NCBI RefSeq assembly: GCF_900101915.1
Contig: NZ_FNAL01000006.1
Location: 1 to 64,000, forward strand
Reading direction: 5' to 3'
From: Psychrobacter pacificensis
Lineage (GTDB): Bacteria > Pseudomonadota > Gammaproteobacteria > Pseudomonadales > Moraxellaceae
DNA: 64,000 bases
The notes under the pieces were generated by a model. The model saw only the letters and a list, made by a program, of their open reading frames with translations, did not search any database and was not told the DNA's origin. Below are positions 54,812 through 63,985 of this stretch, piece after piece (position 1 is the first letter of the stretch; every line of letters starts with the position of its first letter). Position numbers and translations under genes: made by a program.

Positions 54812-55660
54812 TTAGTCATCCCATTCAGGGCTATAATCAGGATGCTCAATCTTGCGACCATTCGAGCTTGCTAAGCTGCCAATTTTCTCTAACTCTTCTG
54901 CACTTAGCTCGACGCCTACTGCATCTAAATTGCCTTGCAGGTGATCAGGGTTAGACGTTTTTGGGATGGCAACGCGGTGTTTGTCTGATAAGATCCATGC
55001 CAATGAGATTTGTGCTGGCGTGACGTTGTGCTTATCTGCAATCTCTTTGATGATATCGTTATCGAATACATCGCCACGTGCCAGTGGTGAGTAGGCTTCA
55101 AGCAAAATATGATGATTGTTCAAAAATGCCTGCAAGGTATCTTGCTTGATAAACGGATGGAATTCTACTTGGTTTACGACAATAGGTACATCCGCATATT
55201 TTTTGGCTTCGATGATGTGATCAATATTAAAATTAGACACACCGATATGGCGGGTCAACCCTTGCTTTTGCAGCTCACACAAGGCAGGGATGGTCTCAGA
55301 TAATGGTACACGATCATCTGGCCAATGCAGTAGTAACAAATCAACGTACTCTACATCCAAATCTTTTAGAGACTTTTTAGCTGCAGCTTTGAGCTTTTCT
55401 GGCTCAAATTTCATGTCATCTGGAAAAATTTTGGTCGTCAAAAAGAATTTATCGCGCGCCACGCCGGATTGCTTGATACCTTCACCCACTTCTTTTTCGT
55501 TGCCATAAGCTTGGGCAGTATCGATATGCTCGTAGCCCATTTCTAGGGCTTTTTTAACCACGTCTACGCAGTCTTGACCAGTTGATTGCCAAGTACCCAG
55601 TCCTAAAACGGGAATATTTGCTTGTCCTGCGGTACGAATATTATAGTTTTTAGTCCTCAT
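54812..55660 (-). CDS. Aldo/keto reductase
   Basis: A 282-residue AKR with the catalytic tetrad visible: Asp47, Tyr52 (DTAQAYGNE), Lys77 (TTKI) and His112 (LLHWP). It is likely NADPH-dependent, reducing aldehydes or 2,5-diketogluconate-like substrates (AKR5/DkgB-like pattern). AAGGA precedes the ATG. Single gene facing the ccm operon terminator. Confidence 0.93.
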   Translation of the reverse strand: MRTKNYNIRTAGQANIPVLGLGTWQSTGQDCVDVVKKALEMGYEHIDTAQAYGNEKEVGEGIKQSGVARDKFFLTTKIFPDDMKFEPEKLKAAAKKSLKDLDVEYVDLLLLHWPDDRVPLSETIPALCELQKQGLTRHIGVSNFNIDHIIEAKKYADVPIVVNQVEFHPFIKQDTLQAFLNNHHILLEAYSPLARGDVFDNDIIKEIADKHNVTPAQISLAWILSDKHRVAIPKTSNPDHLQGNLDAVGVELSAEELEKIGSLASSNGRKIEHPDYSPEWDD

Positions 55661-56040
55661 ATTTTTATCCTTATAGTCAATCCACTAAAAAAGCGTTACA
55701 GCGTTAACCTCGCTTGAAGTATGACGTATACATCTGCACTCGGTTGCCTTGTACCACTCTTAAATTGGATCAACTATATTTTATTTATAATTTATAGTAT
55801 GTCTTGAGTTAAAAATGATTTTAAACAAAACATTTAATACAGTTGATGTTAGTAGGAAAACTTAGCAGTTGTTTAGCTCATCTAATAATCAAGTTTGTCT
55901 ACTATAAGAAAAACTAGAGCAAAGTGGAAGAGCGTGTGACGCATCCCTACAAAGGACAAACAGGCTGTAACGTGAACTCGATAACCTGTTAGGATGATAG
56001 AAAGCTTAAAAAGAGGTAAGATCAGCAAAACGAAAACATT
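55661..56040. other. Intergenic region, nothing recognised
   Basis: About 380 AT-rich bases between the aldo/keto reductase start and the metQ terminator. The reductase promoter should be here; I see no ORF or repeat. Confidence 0.4.
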
Positions 56041-56074
56041 AAAAAACGCCCACCACGGTTAAGTGATGAGCGCC
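56041..56074 (-). terminator. Terminator after metQ
   Basis: On the minus strand CGCTCATCAC pairs with GTGGTGGGCG (two G-T pairs) around TTAACC, followed by TTTTTT. Confidence 0.75.
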
Positions 56075-56123
56075 TATAATCATTGAGGTACCCGTATGGC
56101 TGGGCACTGATGATGTTAGTGTC

Positions 56124-57104
56124 TTACTGAGCCGCGGCTTCTGTTTCTACCGTTTCAGTACTGTCAGTTTTAGCTGCGGTATCAGTGCTTGCACTAGTGT
56201 CAGAACCCCAGATTTTTGGGTACTTGTAGCCAGGGAAGGTTTCATGCGCGTACTTTTTGAAAGCCTCTGAGTTATAGGCGTTGGTGACATCTTCAACCCA
56301 TTTCTTACCAGTATCAGCAGATTTGATCGCTGACCAGTTCACATAAGCAAAGCTTGGCTCTTGGAACAATGCTTCGGTCAGCTTGATGCCAGAGTCAGTT
56401 GCATAGTTACCGTTGATTACTGCAAAGTCAACTTCATCACGCGCGCGTGGTAATTGAGCCGCTTCTAGCTCAACGATATCGATATCGTATTTGCTGTTGT
56501 CAGCGATGTCAGCTTTTGATGCAGTCAATGGGTCGATACCGTCTTTTAGTTTAATCCAGCCAAGATCGTCCATCATGACCAACGCACGAGCAAAGTTACT
56601 TGGATCGTTCGGTGCAGAAACACTCATGCCTTTGAATGCTTCATCTAGGCTAGACTTTTTGCCTGAGTAGATACCAAGTGGTGCGGTTGGTACTTGGAAT
56701 ACTTCAACGAGATCAAGGTTGTTCTCTTTTTTGAAGGTGTCAAGATATGGCTTGTGCTGGAAGATGTTGATGTCCAAGTCGCCTTCTGCCAAGGCAAGGT
56801 TGGGACGAACATAATCAGTAAATGCAACTAACTCAACCTCATAACCCTGAGCTTCAAGTGTGCCTTTTACTTGGTTACGAACCATATCAGCAAAATCACC
56901 TTCAGTCGTACCGATAACAATTTTGGTGTGTTCAGGATCGATGTCACTAGTACTCGCAGTCGTTTCTGCAGTGGCACCTTCGGTAACAGGCTCTTGGTTC
57001 GCTTCTGGCGCTGATGAGTTGCTGCAACCAACTAAGACCAAACCTGATACGCCAACCGCGGCAAATGCGGTGGCTAACTGACGGCTGATATCTGTTAGTT
57101 TCAT
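56124..57104 (-). CDS. metQ: Methionine ABC transporter substrate-binding lipoprotein MetQ
   Basis: A 326-residue NlpA/MetQ-family protein. The signal peptide ends in the lipobox LVLVGC, giving a lipid-anchored Cys27. EGDLDINIFQHKPYLDTF, VSAPNDPSNFARAL and EVDFAVINGNYA are the ligand-binding signatures. Both ends carry low-complexity Thr/Ala/Glu stretches, and the C-terminal one (after about residue 303) is unusual. AAGGA precedes the ATG. Last gene of metNIQ. Confidence 0.94.
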   Translation of the reverse strand: MKLTDISRQLATAFAAVGVSGLVLVGCSNSSAPEANQEPVTEGATAETTASTSDIDPEHTKIVIGTTEGDFADMVRNQVKGTLEAQGYEVELVAFTDYVRPNLALAEGDLDINIFQHKPYLDTFKKENNLDLVEVFQVPTAPLGIYSGKKSSLDEAFKGMSVSAPNDPSNFARALVMMDDLGWIKLKDGIDPLTASKADIADNSKYDIDIVELEAAQLPRARDEVDFAVINGNYATDSGIKLTEALFQEPSFAYVNWSAIKSADTGKKWVEDVTNAYNSEAFKKYAHETFPGYKYPKIWGSDTSASTDTAAKTDSTETVETEAAAQ

Positions 57105-57273
57105 AATATGTCCTTAATAATGAATAAAATTGAGTGAAACATTTATCGTCTGAACATTAAAAAAGCAACATTATAAATAGTAATGCTGCTTTTTTGTGAG
57201 AGCTGAGATAAGGGTTGAGTGTTGCCAAAAATAAACCTAGTCGCTCGTAATGTCAAGTATTCTCTAAAGCGGT

Positions 57274-57960
57274 TTAACGTTTGTCTAAACGATTGGCGAG
57301 CCAGTTGCCAGACGCTTGAATCGATATCACCATCACTGACAACACCAGCACGATAAAAATCATCACCTCGGTCTGATAGCGATAATAGCCATAACGGATG
57401 GCCAAATCACCCAAACCACCACCGCCGATCATACCAGCCGCTGCTGAGTAAGAGAGTAAGCTGATACAAAGAATAGTGACCGAGAGTACCAATCCTGAGC
57501 GCGCTTCATTGAGCAGTACTTTGATGATTGTAAAAGGTCTGGCGCCCATCGATTCAGTTGCTTCAATAATACCGCGCGGTACTTCACGCAAATTTTGCTC
57601 AACCAAACGCGCAAAATAAAACGAACCTGCAATCGCAAGGACGAGAGAGGCGGCGATAGGACCGATACCAGTACCGACGATAGCTTTGGTAAACGGACTC
57701 ATCGCAATCATCAAAATCACAAAAGGGAAGGCGCGCATAAAGTTGGTAATGGCGCCAAGTACGCCATACAGTGTTTTGTTTTGCAAAAATTGTCGGTCAC
57801 TAGACAAAAACAAGAATACGCCAAATAGCCCGCCGATAAGAATAGCGACCGTGGTTGAAATACCAAGCATGATAAACGTATCAACAAACGCACTCATAAT
57901 CTCTTTGCGTAGGGCAAGCAGCTTGTCTATAGAGGCGGATAATTCAGTACCAGTTAACAT
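57274..57960 (-). CDS. metI: Methionine ABC transporter permease MetI
   Basis: A 228-residue, five-helix permease. The EAA coupling loop is EVPRGIIEATESMGARPFTIIKVLLNEARS. The start at 57960 (MLTGTELSAS) has GGAG eight bases upstream; a longer frame reaches 57990. It sits between metN and metQ. Confidence 0.94.
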   Translation of the reverse strand: MLTGTELSASIDKLLALRKEIMSAFVDTFIMLGISTTVAILIGGLFGVFLFLSSDRQFLQNKTLYGVLGAITNFMRAFPFVILMIAMSPFTKAIVGTGIGPIAASLVLAIAGSFYFARLVEQNLREVPRGIIEATESMGARPFTIIKVLLNEARSGLVLSVTILCISLLSYSAAAGMIGGGGLGDLAIRYGYYRYQTEVMIFIVLVLSVMVISIQASGNWLANRLDKR

Positions 57961-57979
57961 ATTTATTTCTCCTGCCTCA

Positions 57980-58750
57980 TTAGTCCTCAATGACTAAACC
58001 TTTGCCAATCGGGGTAGTTGCCTGAATCAGACCATCTCGTACATCTGCCACTTCTAATAGCTGACCTTGATGCAATAATGCTGCGCGATCACAGAGTCTG
58101 CGAATGACGCTCATCTCATGGGTTACGATGACGATGGTCACACCAAGTTGCTCATTGATATCGCACAAACAAGTCAGCAAACTGCGAGTCGTTGCAGGGT
58201 CAAGCGCACTGGTTGGCTCATCGGCCAGCAACACTTTTGGACTCGGGGCAATCGCGCGGGCAATACCGACACGTTGCTTTTGACCGCCGGATAGCTGCGC
58301 AGGATAATGTCCAGCGCGATCAGTTAAATCGACAATCTCAAGACATTCCATAACGCGTTTATGAATATCGCGGCTAGGATAGCCTGACACTTTTAAATTA
58401 AATGCTACGTTGTCAAAAACCGTTTGATTAGACATGAGATTGAACTGCTGAAAAATCATACCGATATTATGACGAGCAATACGCAGTTCACTGGCAGATA
58501 GCGTGGTCAAGTCAGTACCGTCTATCACCACTTGGCCTGAATCTGGGCGCTCAAGCATGTTAATCAAGCGCAACAAGGTCGATTTACCTGCGCCTGAATA
58601 GCCCATTAGACCAAAAATCTCGCCTTGTTTGATAGACAGAGAGGTTGGCTCAACAGCAGTAAACCAATGTGGTTTGCCGTCTTTGTCTTTGATTGATCGG
58701 TCGCTTAAAAACCTTTTGGTCACATCGTTTAAGACAATCATGTCATTCAT
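57980..58750 (-). CDS. metN: Methionine ABC transporter ATPase MetN, short form
   Basis: A 256-residue ABC ATPase. Walker A is GYSGAGKST, the signature LSGGQKQR and Walker B LLADEPTSALD. E. coli MetN has about 343 residues with a C-terminal NIL/ACT domain that binds methionine and shuts transport off; that domain is missing here and the protein ends after the nucleotide-binding domain. Start possibilities are ATGs at 58750 and 58741. First gene of the operon. Confidence 0.93.
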   Translation of the reverse strand: MNDMIVLNDVTKRFLSDRSIKDKDGKPHWFTAVEPTSLSIKQGEIFGLMGYSGAGKSTLLRLINMLERPDSGQVVIDGTDLTTLSASELRIARHNIGMIFQQFNLMSNQTVFDNVAFNLKVSGYPSRDIHKRVMECLEIVDLTDRAGHYPAQLSGGQKQRVGIARAIAPSPKVLLADEPTSALDPATTRSLLTCLCDINEQLGVTIVIVTHEMSVIRRLCDRAALLHQGQLLEVADVRDGLIQATTPIGKGLVIED

Positions 58751-59004
58751 GGAGGGCTCAAAATTCAATAAATTTTTTAATGGTCATCGTGTGTCGTTAT
58801 GCTTCTATTACTAGATAAGAAGCCCATCAAAACGACAATAGTCAATAACCGTATAATAAGGGGCGGTAATATAGCATATTATCAGTCACTTTGGATATGC
58901 ACATCCGTGACTGACTTATGATGAATAGCTATTAAGGAAGGAATGTTTGAGGGGTATCAGTGGGAGTAATATCAACAAAGTAACGTATTTTCAAATATAG
59001 CTGA

Positions 59005-61056
59005 CTACTCATGCTGATTGTAATGAGGGTTATGTTCAACGGGTATGGCGACTAAAAAGCGAGTATGACCGTTTACCGTATCAGTAGTGATCCGCCCTTG
59101 ATGCGCGGTGACAATCTGAGAAACCAAAGAAAGCCCCAACCCTGACCCTTTATTCTTTTGCTGTAACCGTACGAAGGGACTAAACACTTCTTCGCGTTTC
59201 TCTTCAGGAATACCTGTGCCTTCATCAATCACCGCTAGCACCGCATATTTTGGTAGGGGACGTACAGGCTCAGTTTTTGCCTTTTTGAGATGCTTAGCAA
59301 ATAAGCCTTCTTTGCGCGGTGTGGCTGCGGCTTCGTTATTATTTTGGGTGTTGGCTTTAGCACTGTTTTTCGCTTTATCTTTGCTGCCATTTTTGTGGAT
59401 AGTTGTATCAGTTGCTACTTTGTCAGTTTTTCTATTGCTATCGTTTTCAAGAGCATGCGCACGATTGTCAATTTTTTCGTCTGTAGATTCGATAAGATTA
59501 TCGTGTACGCCTTTATTAGAGTCTAAAGTGTCTGTAGAATCAGGAACGGCCTTCCAAATCACTTTATCTAAATCGGTGCTAGCAATATGAGCATTAGGTT
59601 TTACAGAGCTTGGGGTGTTTTTAATAAGGTTAAGAGCTGTATTTACATCTTCATCGACTGTTAGATTTTCGCCATTCTTGTAGATTGGCGGTGCTGGCAA
59701 GACAGCTATTGGCTCGACTGAATCAATTTTGTCTTTATTGCTCAGAGTAGAGTCGGCATTTTCGAGTGAAGCAGACTCCTGCTCATCACTATTGGTATCA
59801 AGCGACCCTTCATAAGAGTCAAAATCCAACAAGCTATTATAATCGGTGAAACTGCTAGAGAGCACGGTCTGCAATAGGTAATCAGGAACAGTGCCAGCAT
59901 CTTCGATAGTCTGCACGCCGTACAGTAACACGGTAACGGGCGGCTTGCCATGAAGCATGGCATTGGTCAGTAGATTGCGAATGAGATGAGTCAACATTGA
60001 TGATTGACCATCAATCATGATGTGCTCACCAATCAACGTGGCTTCAGGATAGTGCTGACGTTCTTGATTGACCAAATCGTATAAATCCAAGTTTTCAATT
60101 TGCTGCAAGGCATGACCTGCGTCTAGACGGCTGACCAACAATATACTTTCGACCAAATCATTGAGACCTGACAGATCGCGAGTGATGGCATGAGCGCGTT
60201 TATCAAACTTGGCTTTGGTGTCAGATGGTAGCGCACCAGCCAACATATCCATCATTTCAATCTGCAAGCGAATGCGCGTGATAGGCGTACGCAGCTCGTG
60301 AGAAGCATGCGCCAATAATAAATTGTTGGCATCAACGAGGTGCTCAATCTTTTGCGCTGCTTGGTTGAACCCACGCGCCAATGAGGCAATTTCGTCATTA
60401 CCACGCGCGTTCACTCGAACCGTAAAATCCCCATCCCCTAACTGAGCCATCTGCTGACTTAACTGATCAATACGCCATGTCATGGTACGGGCAATCAGCC
60501 ACAGAACACCTGCCATAATAATGAGCAGCAACAACGTACCTGTAAACAGATTCAGCGCTGCAGAAAGCACGGGCTTTTTAGGAGGTAAACGTGACTCATA
60601 CAGCAGAGTATAGCCAGTGCTGCTATAGACTTGAGCCTGCTTAGTAGGGGATGTATCTGCAAACGAAGGAAAAACACGTGAAAATAAAGATGGCGTAGGT
60701 GGTAGCTCTAGCGGCAAATCGCTATTATCGGTTTGCATGAGCAACCGACCTTCGCTGTCGTACAAGCCCATTTTGGCCTGTAGTGACTCATCAAAAATAT
60801 CAAAGCTTTTTTTGACAACAGCTAGCATAAATCGTGATTGTAGGCGATTGTCCTTACTGATAGAGATATTTAACTCATGCAGAAAGGGATCAATTTGACC
60901 CAAAATTTGCGTGGCCAATATTTCTGAGCGGATTCCTGCGTCCTTGTCACGCACCAGTTGGGTCAATAGCACCATAGCAACTGCAAATAAAGTAAGTGCC
61001 AGCATAACGCTGGCAAATAGTTTGACAAATACGGAACGAAAACCCAATTGCTGCAT
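59005..61056 (-). CDS. Sensor histidine kinase with a large insertion in the ATPase domain
   Basis: A 683-residue kinase. The order is: transmembrane helix 16-34, periplasmic domain 35-165, helix 168-190, HAMP 190-242, HisKA with the phospho-acceptor His253 (ASHELRTPITR), and the N box HLIRNLLTNAMLHG near 357-370. The G1 box VIDEGTGIPEE (Asp611) and G2 box GSGLGLSLV (637-645) close the ATPase domain. About 220 polar residues lie between the N box and the G1 box, where roughly 20-40 are normal. The ATG at 61056 is chosen; a GTG at 61080 is in frame. It follows its response regulator by 76 bases. Confidence 0.9.
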   Translation of the reverse strand: MQQLGFRSVFVKLFASVMLALTLFAVAMVLLTQLVRDKDAGIRSEILATQILGQIDPFLHELNISISKDNRLQSRFMLAVVKKSFDIFDESLQAKMGLYDSEGRLLMQTDNSDLPLELPPTPSLFSRVFPSFADTSPTKQAQVYSSTGYTLLYESRLPPKKPVLSAALNLFTGTLLLLIIMAGVLWLIARTMTWRIDQLSQQMAQLGDGDFTVRVNARGNDEIASLARGFNQAAQKIEHLVDANNLLLAHASHELRTPITRIRLQIEMMDMLAGALPSDTKAKFDKRAHAITRDLSGLNDLVESILLVSRLDAGHALQQIENLDLYDLVNQERQHYPEATLIGEHIMIDGQSSMLTHLIRNLLTNAMLHGKPPVTVLLYGVQTIEDAGTVPDYLLQTVLSSSFTDYNSLLDFDSYEGSLDTNSDEQESASLENADSTLSNKDKIDSVEPIAVLPAPPIYKNGENLTVDEDVNTALNLIKNTPSSVKPNAHIASTDLDKVIWKAVPDSTDTLDSNKGVHDNLIESTDEKIDNRAHALENDSNRKTDKVATDTTIHKNGSKDKAKNSAKANTQNNNEAAATPRKEGLFAKHLKKAKTEPVRPLPKYAVLAVIDEGTGIPEEKREEVFSPFVRLQQKNKGSGLGLSLVSQIVTAHQGRITTDTVNGHTRFLVAIPVEHNPHYNQHE

Positions 61057-61132
61057 TAAACAATCTCTGTTATTGGACACTAATATCGACTGAGCTTAAT
61101 ATGCTCTCTATCGATTAATCCGTCTTTTATGA

Positions 61133-61855
61133 TCAAACCTGATCAGTGGCAAATTGATAACCAACGCCGCGCACCGTGATAATGCGTTTTGGTTGACGTG
61201 GGTTGTCTTCGATCAAAGCACGCAGACGTGAAATATGCACATCAATGGCACGATCGATGTTGTCTGAGCTGTCGTCGTTTGGCATTGCCTGCCAAAGCTG
61301 CTCGCGATTTAGCACTTTGCCAGAATGGGTAGCAAAATAGTGTAGTAATTGGAACTGATGTGTCGTTAAACGTACAGGCTCATCATCGATAGTAACTTCG
61401 TGACTGTCAGGGAACACACTCAAACGACCAAAAGTTAAGCTATCTGACTGGCTATCTGCTTGGTTTGGCTGCTCGTGACGACGGATAACAGCACGGATAC
61501 GGGCAAGAAGCTCACGCGGCTCGAAAGGCTTTGCGATATAGTCATCAGCACCCATCTCCAAACCTAACACGCGATCAGTTGTATCCCCTTTTGCGGTCAG
61601 CATAATAATAGGCACTTTATTGGTCATATTATTCTTGTTGCCACGAATTTTTTGACATACTTGCATACCATCCATGTCAGGCAGCATCAAATCAAGTACG
61701 ACCAAATCGATATCACGCTCTTTGGTATCTAATAGATCAAGGCCTTCTTGACCCAAACCTGCATGATGGACGTCATAGTAATTCATGGTCAAATAATCAC
61801 TGATCAGCTCTGCTAAATCTGGATCATCTTCAATCAATAAAATCTGCTTGCTCAT
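61133..61855 (-). CDS. OmpR/PhoB-family response regulator
   Basis: A 240-residue regulator. The receiver domain has Asp55 (VVLDLMLPDMDG) as phospho-acceptor and Lys in DDYIAKPFEPRE. The C-terminal winged helix ends IDVHISRLRALIEDNPRQPKRIITVRGVGYQF. AGAGGATATCCC precedes the ATG. It is the first gene of the pair with the kinase. A 17-bp tandem duplication lies 48 bases upstream of the start. Confidence 0.95.
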   Translation of the reverse strand: MSKQILLIEDDPDLAELISDYLTMNYYDVHHAGLGQEGLDLLDTKERDIDLVVLDLMLPDMDGMQVCQKIRGNKNNMTNKVPIIMLTAKGDTTDRVLGLEMGADDYIAKPFEPRELLARIRAVIRRHEQPNQADSQSDSLTFGRLSVFPDSHEVTIDDEPVRLTTHQFQLLHYFATHSGKVLNREQLWQAMPNDDSSDNIDRAIDVHISRLRALIEDNPRQPKRIITVRGVGYQFATDQV

Positions 61856-61902
61856 GGGATATCCTCTAATTGTTCTTATAATTTGCCAAAGGTCTAATGT
61901 GT

Positions 61903-61936
61903 GCTAGTCGCTTAACTATGCTAGTCGCTTAACTAT
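61903..61936. repeat. Tandem duplication, 2 x 17 bp
   Basis: GCTAGTCGCTTAACTAT occurs twice in tandem just upstream of the response regulator gene, in its likely promoter or leader region. Confidence 0.8.
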
Positions 61937-62170
61937 GATAGAAGTATCAGTAGTTTTTACATTCTATGCCATTAAACCTCTGAGCCTCTAAGTTTTCAGG
62001 TGTTTTAGAGTACTGAACTATCATGATGATAAAAATACGTAGTGATAAAAATAGTCCTAAATACTCGGATAGTGCTATATATAGTACGACTATATTGCCT
62101 AATGATGCTGTTACAAAACAAGATAGGCTTTGTTAATGTTTCTACCAAATGTAACTGTCAGCGTGAATGG
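61937..62170. other. Intergenic region upstream of the two-component genes
   Basis: AT-rich sequence between the tandem duplication and the adaptor gene's end. No gene is supported here; the short plus-strand frame from 62130 is a shadow of the adaptor gene. Confidence 0.4.
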
Positions 62171-63427
62171 CTATGACACGATGACTTTTTTGCCTTCAGA
62201 GTCAATAGGTAAGTCAGCCAAGCAAATTAAACTATCGTTACTCACACCAGCAATCAAATATTGTTGCGTGGTCGGATCATACTCAACAACCTCAATAGGC
62301 TGGCGTGTCAAACGCTGGTCTTGGCCAATAATCCAGACATTGGCAGTCAACGGTTTAAGCGGCATATATGGCGGTTTTTGTAACTCTGTTAAGTCAACAT
62401 CATGCAAGGCGCGCTTAGGCACGATAGTACCTACGTCTATTTGTCCATAATTGACTCGCCCCGTGACCTTCATTTCTGGTTGTAGCTTGTCACGGCTGGC
62501 TTCATTGTCAATGACGTTAACATACACCAACAGTTTTTTTGGCTGGCTGGTAGGCACAAGCTTACTGACCTGACCTGTAAACTTGTCAGTGATACCTTCG
62601 GTCGTAAAATTGACAGTCTGACCAACTGAAAGCTGAGGCTCCGCTTGAATGGGTAGTGTCGCCGCAAAGTGCAATTTGGTCTCGTCACTAATTTCTAATA
62701 GGGGCGTGCGCGCCGCCATTTTTTCACCAGTTGTGGCATATAGGTTTTCTACACGACCTGAAAAGCTAGCAGCTATCGTCACCAAATTATATTGTGGGTT
62801 CGGTTTTTTAGTAGCAGCTTTTATACCATTACCATCGGTGTTGTCACTATTATCTGTGACAAGGTTTGCTGCTGACGACTCTTTTTTATCATTGTTAGTA
62901 TTATTTACATTAGCATCATTATCAACAGATAAAGCCTTAGTAGAGCTAGAGTCAGAATTGTCGTCGATACTTGGTGTACTCTCTGGTTTCTTATTATTGG
63001 TAGTGCTTGTCACTATCTCTTCTTTAGAAGAGTTGGCTTCTGTAGATGTGTCTGATTTTACGGTAGGATCACTCACCGCCGCCAAACGCCTGACAACTAG
63101 TAAAGGCGTACCTTTTTCTACCCATTGACCTTCGCTAACGAACGTTTTTTCTATATTGACGGGATGTACTGCAACAAATTTGGTTTGTTTGATAGGCTCG
63201 ATGCTACCTTGCAGCCCTAGACTTGGCTGATAACGGGAAGACTTTATACTGAGTATGTGTTCTGGTGTGATCGTGACACTATCACTGGTAATGACAACGG
63301 GGGAGTCTGCCGTTGCCGTGTTTTCGGGAGCGACTGATTCATTCTCAGATGGTGAGGGTTGACAAGCAGCAAGCAATAAAACGCTGAGCAAGTAGAGGCT
63401 TTTTTTGGAATGTTTAAAGGCTGTCAT
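62171..63427 (-). CDS. Lipoprotein membrane-fusion adaptor with disordered insertion
   Basis: A 418-residue HlyD/AcrA-type periplasmic adaptor. The signal peptide ends LLLAAC (lipid-anchored Cys22). LQGSIEPIKQTKFVAVHPVNIEKTFVSEGQWVEKGTPLLVV is the first half of the lipoyl domain and ASFSGRVENLYATTGEKMAARTPLLEI the second. In between, residues about 118-210 are Ser/Thr/Asn/Asp-rich and look disordered, where other adaptors have an alpha-helical hairpin. A beta-barrel and membrane-proximal domain follow. No pump gene is adjacent. The ATG at 63427 has GGTGA upstream. Confidence 0.87.
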   Translation of the reverse strand: MTAFKHSKKSLYLLSVLLLAACQPSPSENESVAPENTATADSPVVITSDSVTITPEHILSIKSSRYQPSLGLQGSIEPIKQTKFVAVHPVNIEKTFVSEGQWVEKGTPLLVVRRLAAVSDPTVKSDTSTEANSSKEEIVTSTTNNKKPESTPSIDDNSDSSSTKALSVDNDANVNNTNNDKKESSAANLVTDNSDNTDGNGIKAATKKPNPQYNLVTIAASFSGRVENLYATTGEKMAARTPLLEISDETKLHFAATLPIQAEPQLSVGQTVNFTTEGITDKFTGQVSKLVPTSQPKKLLVYVNVIDNEASRDKLQPEMKVTGRVNYGQIDVGTIVPKRALHDVDLTELQKPPYMPLKPLTANVWIIGQDQRLTRQPIEVVEYDPTTQQYLIAGVSNDSLICLADLPIDSEGKKVIVS

Positions 63428-63985
63428 AGCAGTCACCGTTATAGTCGTCGTTTCATTATATAGTGAATAGATACGCGGTGGAACAATTGCGCCACACTTA
63501 CTAATCTTAGATAGCGTAAGCGTTTGTCATAAGAAAATAGATGAGGTTGCCGACTTATTAAATAAGAACAGCGGTTTATGATACTCATTAGTTAGAACAT
63601 TAATTCGCTAATGACTGGAAAAGCATCAATAACTGTGCTAAAACAAACATAACGAAATACTGTGATACATTTTTATCACAAAAGAAAATTATTCAGCAAT
63701 GTGGTTATTGATTCTATATAATGCAGGGATATCATAAAGTTGGTTGCCTCGTTGTTTAAATGACGTTGTCACTGACAGTAAATGAGTTCAAAAACTTTTG
63801 AGTGTTTTAAGAGATAATACGACTTTGCTTGATGGTTATAGAAGTAAAATATTAGGCCTAAAAAGCTAAAAATCGCACTCAATTTTATGAGCTTATTACG
63901 AGCAAAGTGCGTATAGTAACTCATGTTGACGCTGTGTTTGATGGGCAGACACTGATAAAAGGTATTCACTGTCATAAAAGGTCTA
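63428..63985. other. Intergenic region, mostly unrecognised
   Basis: A 558-base AT-rich gap. It must contain the adaptor promoter. A 68-codon minus-strand frame (63769-63975) has no RBS and no family resemblance. No repeat copy is seen, though TATAGTGAAT at 63459-63468 resembles the MITE termini. Confidence 0.4.

Noticed and set aside
63769..63975. 68-codon minus-strand frame near the right edge
   Set aside because: No RBS and no recognisable features apart from a short hydrophobic run.
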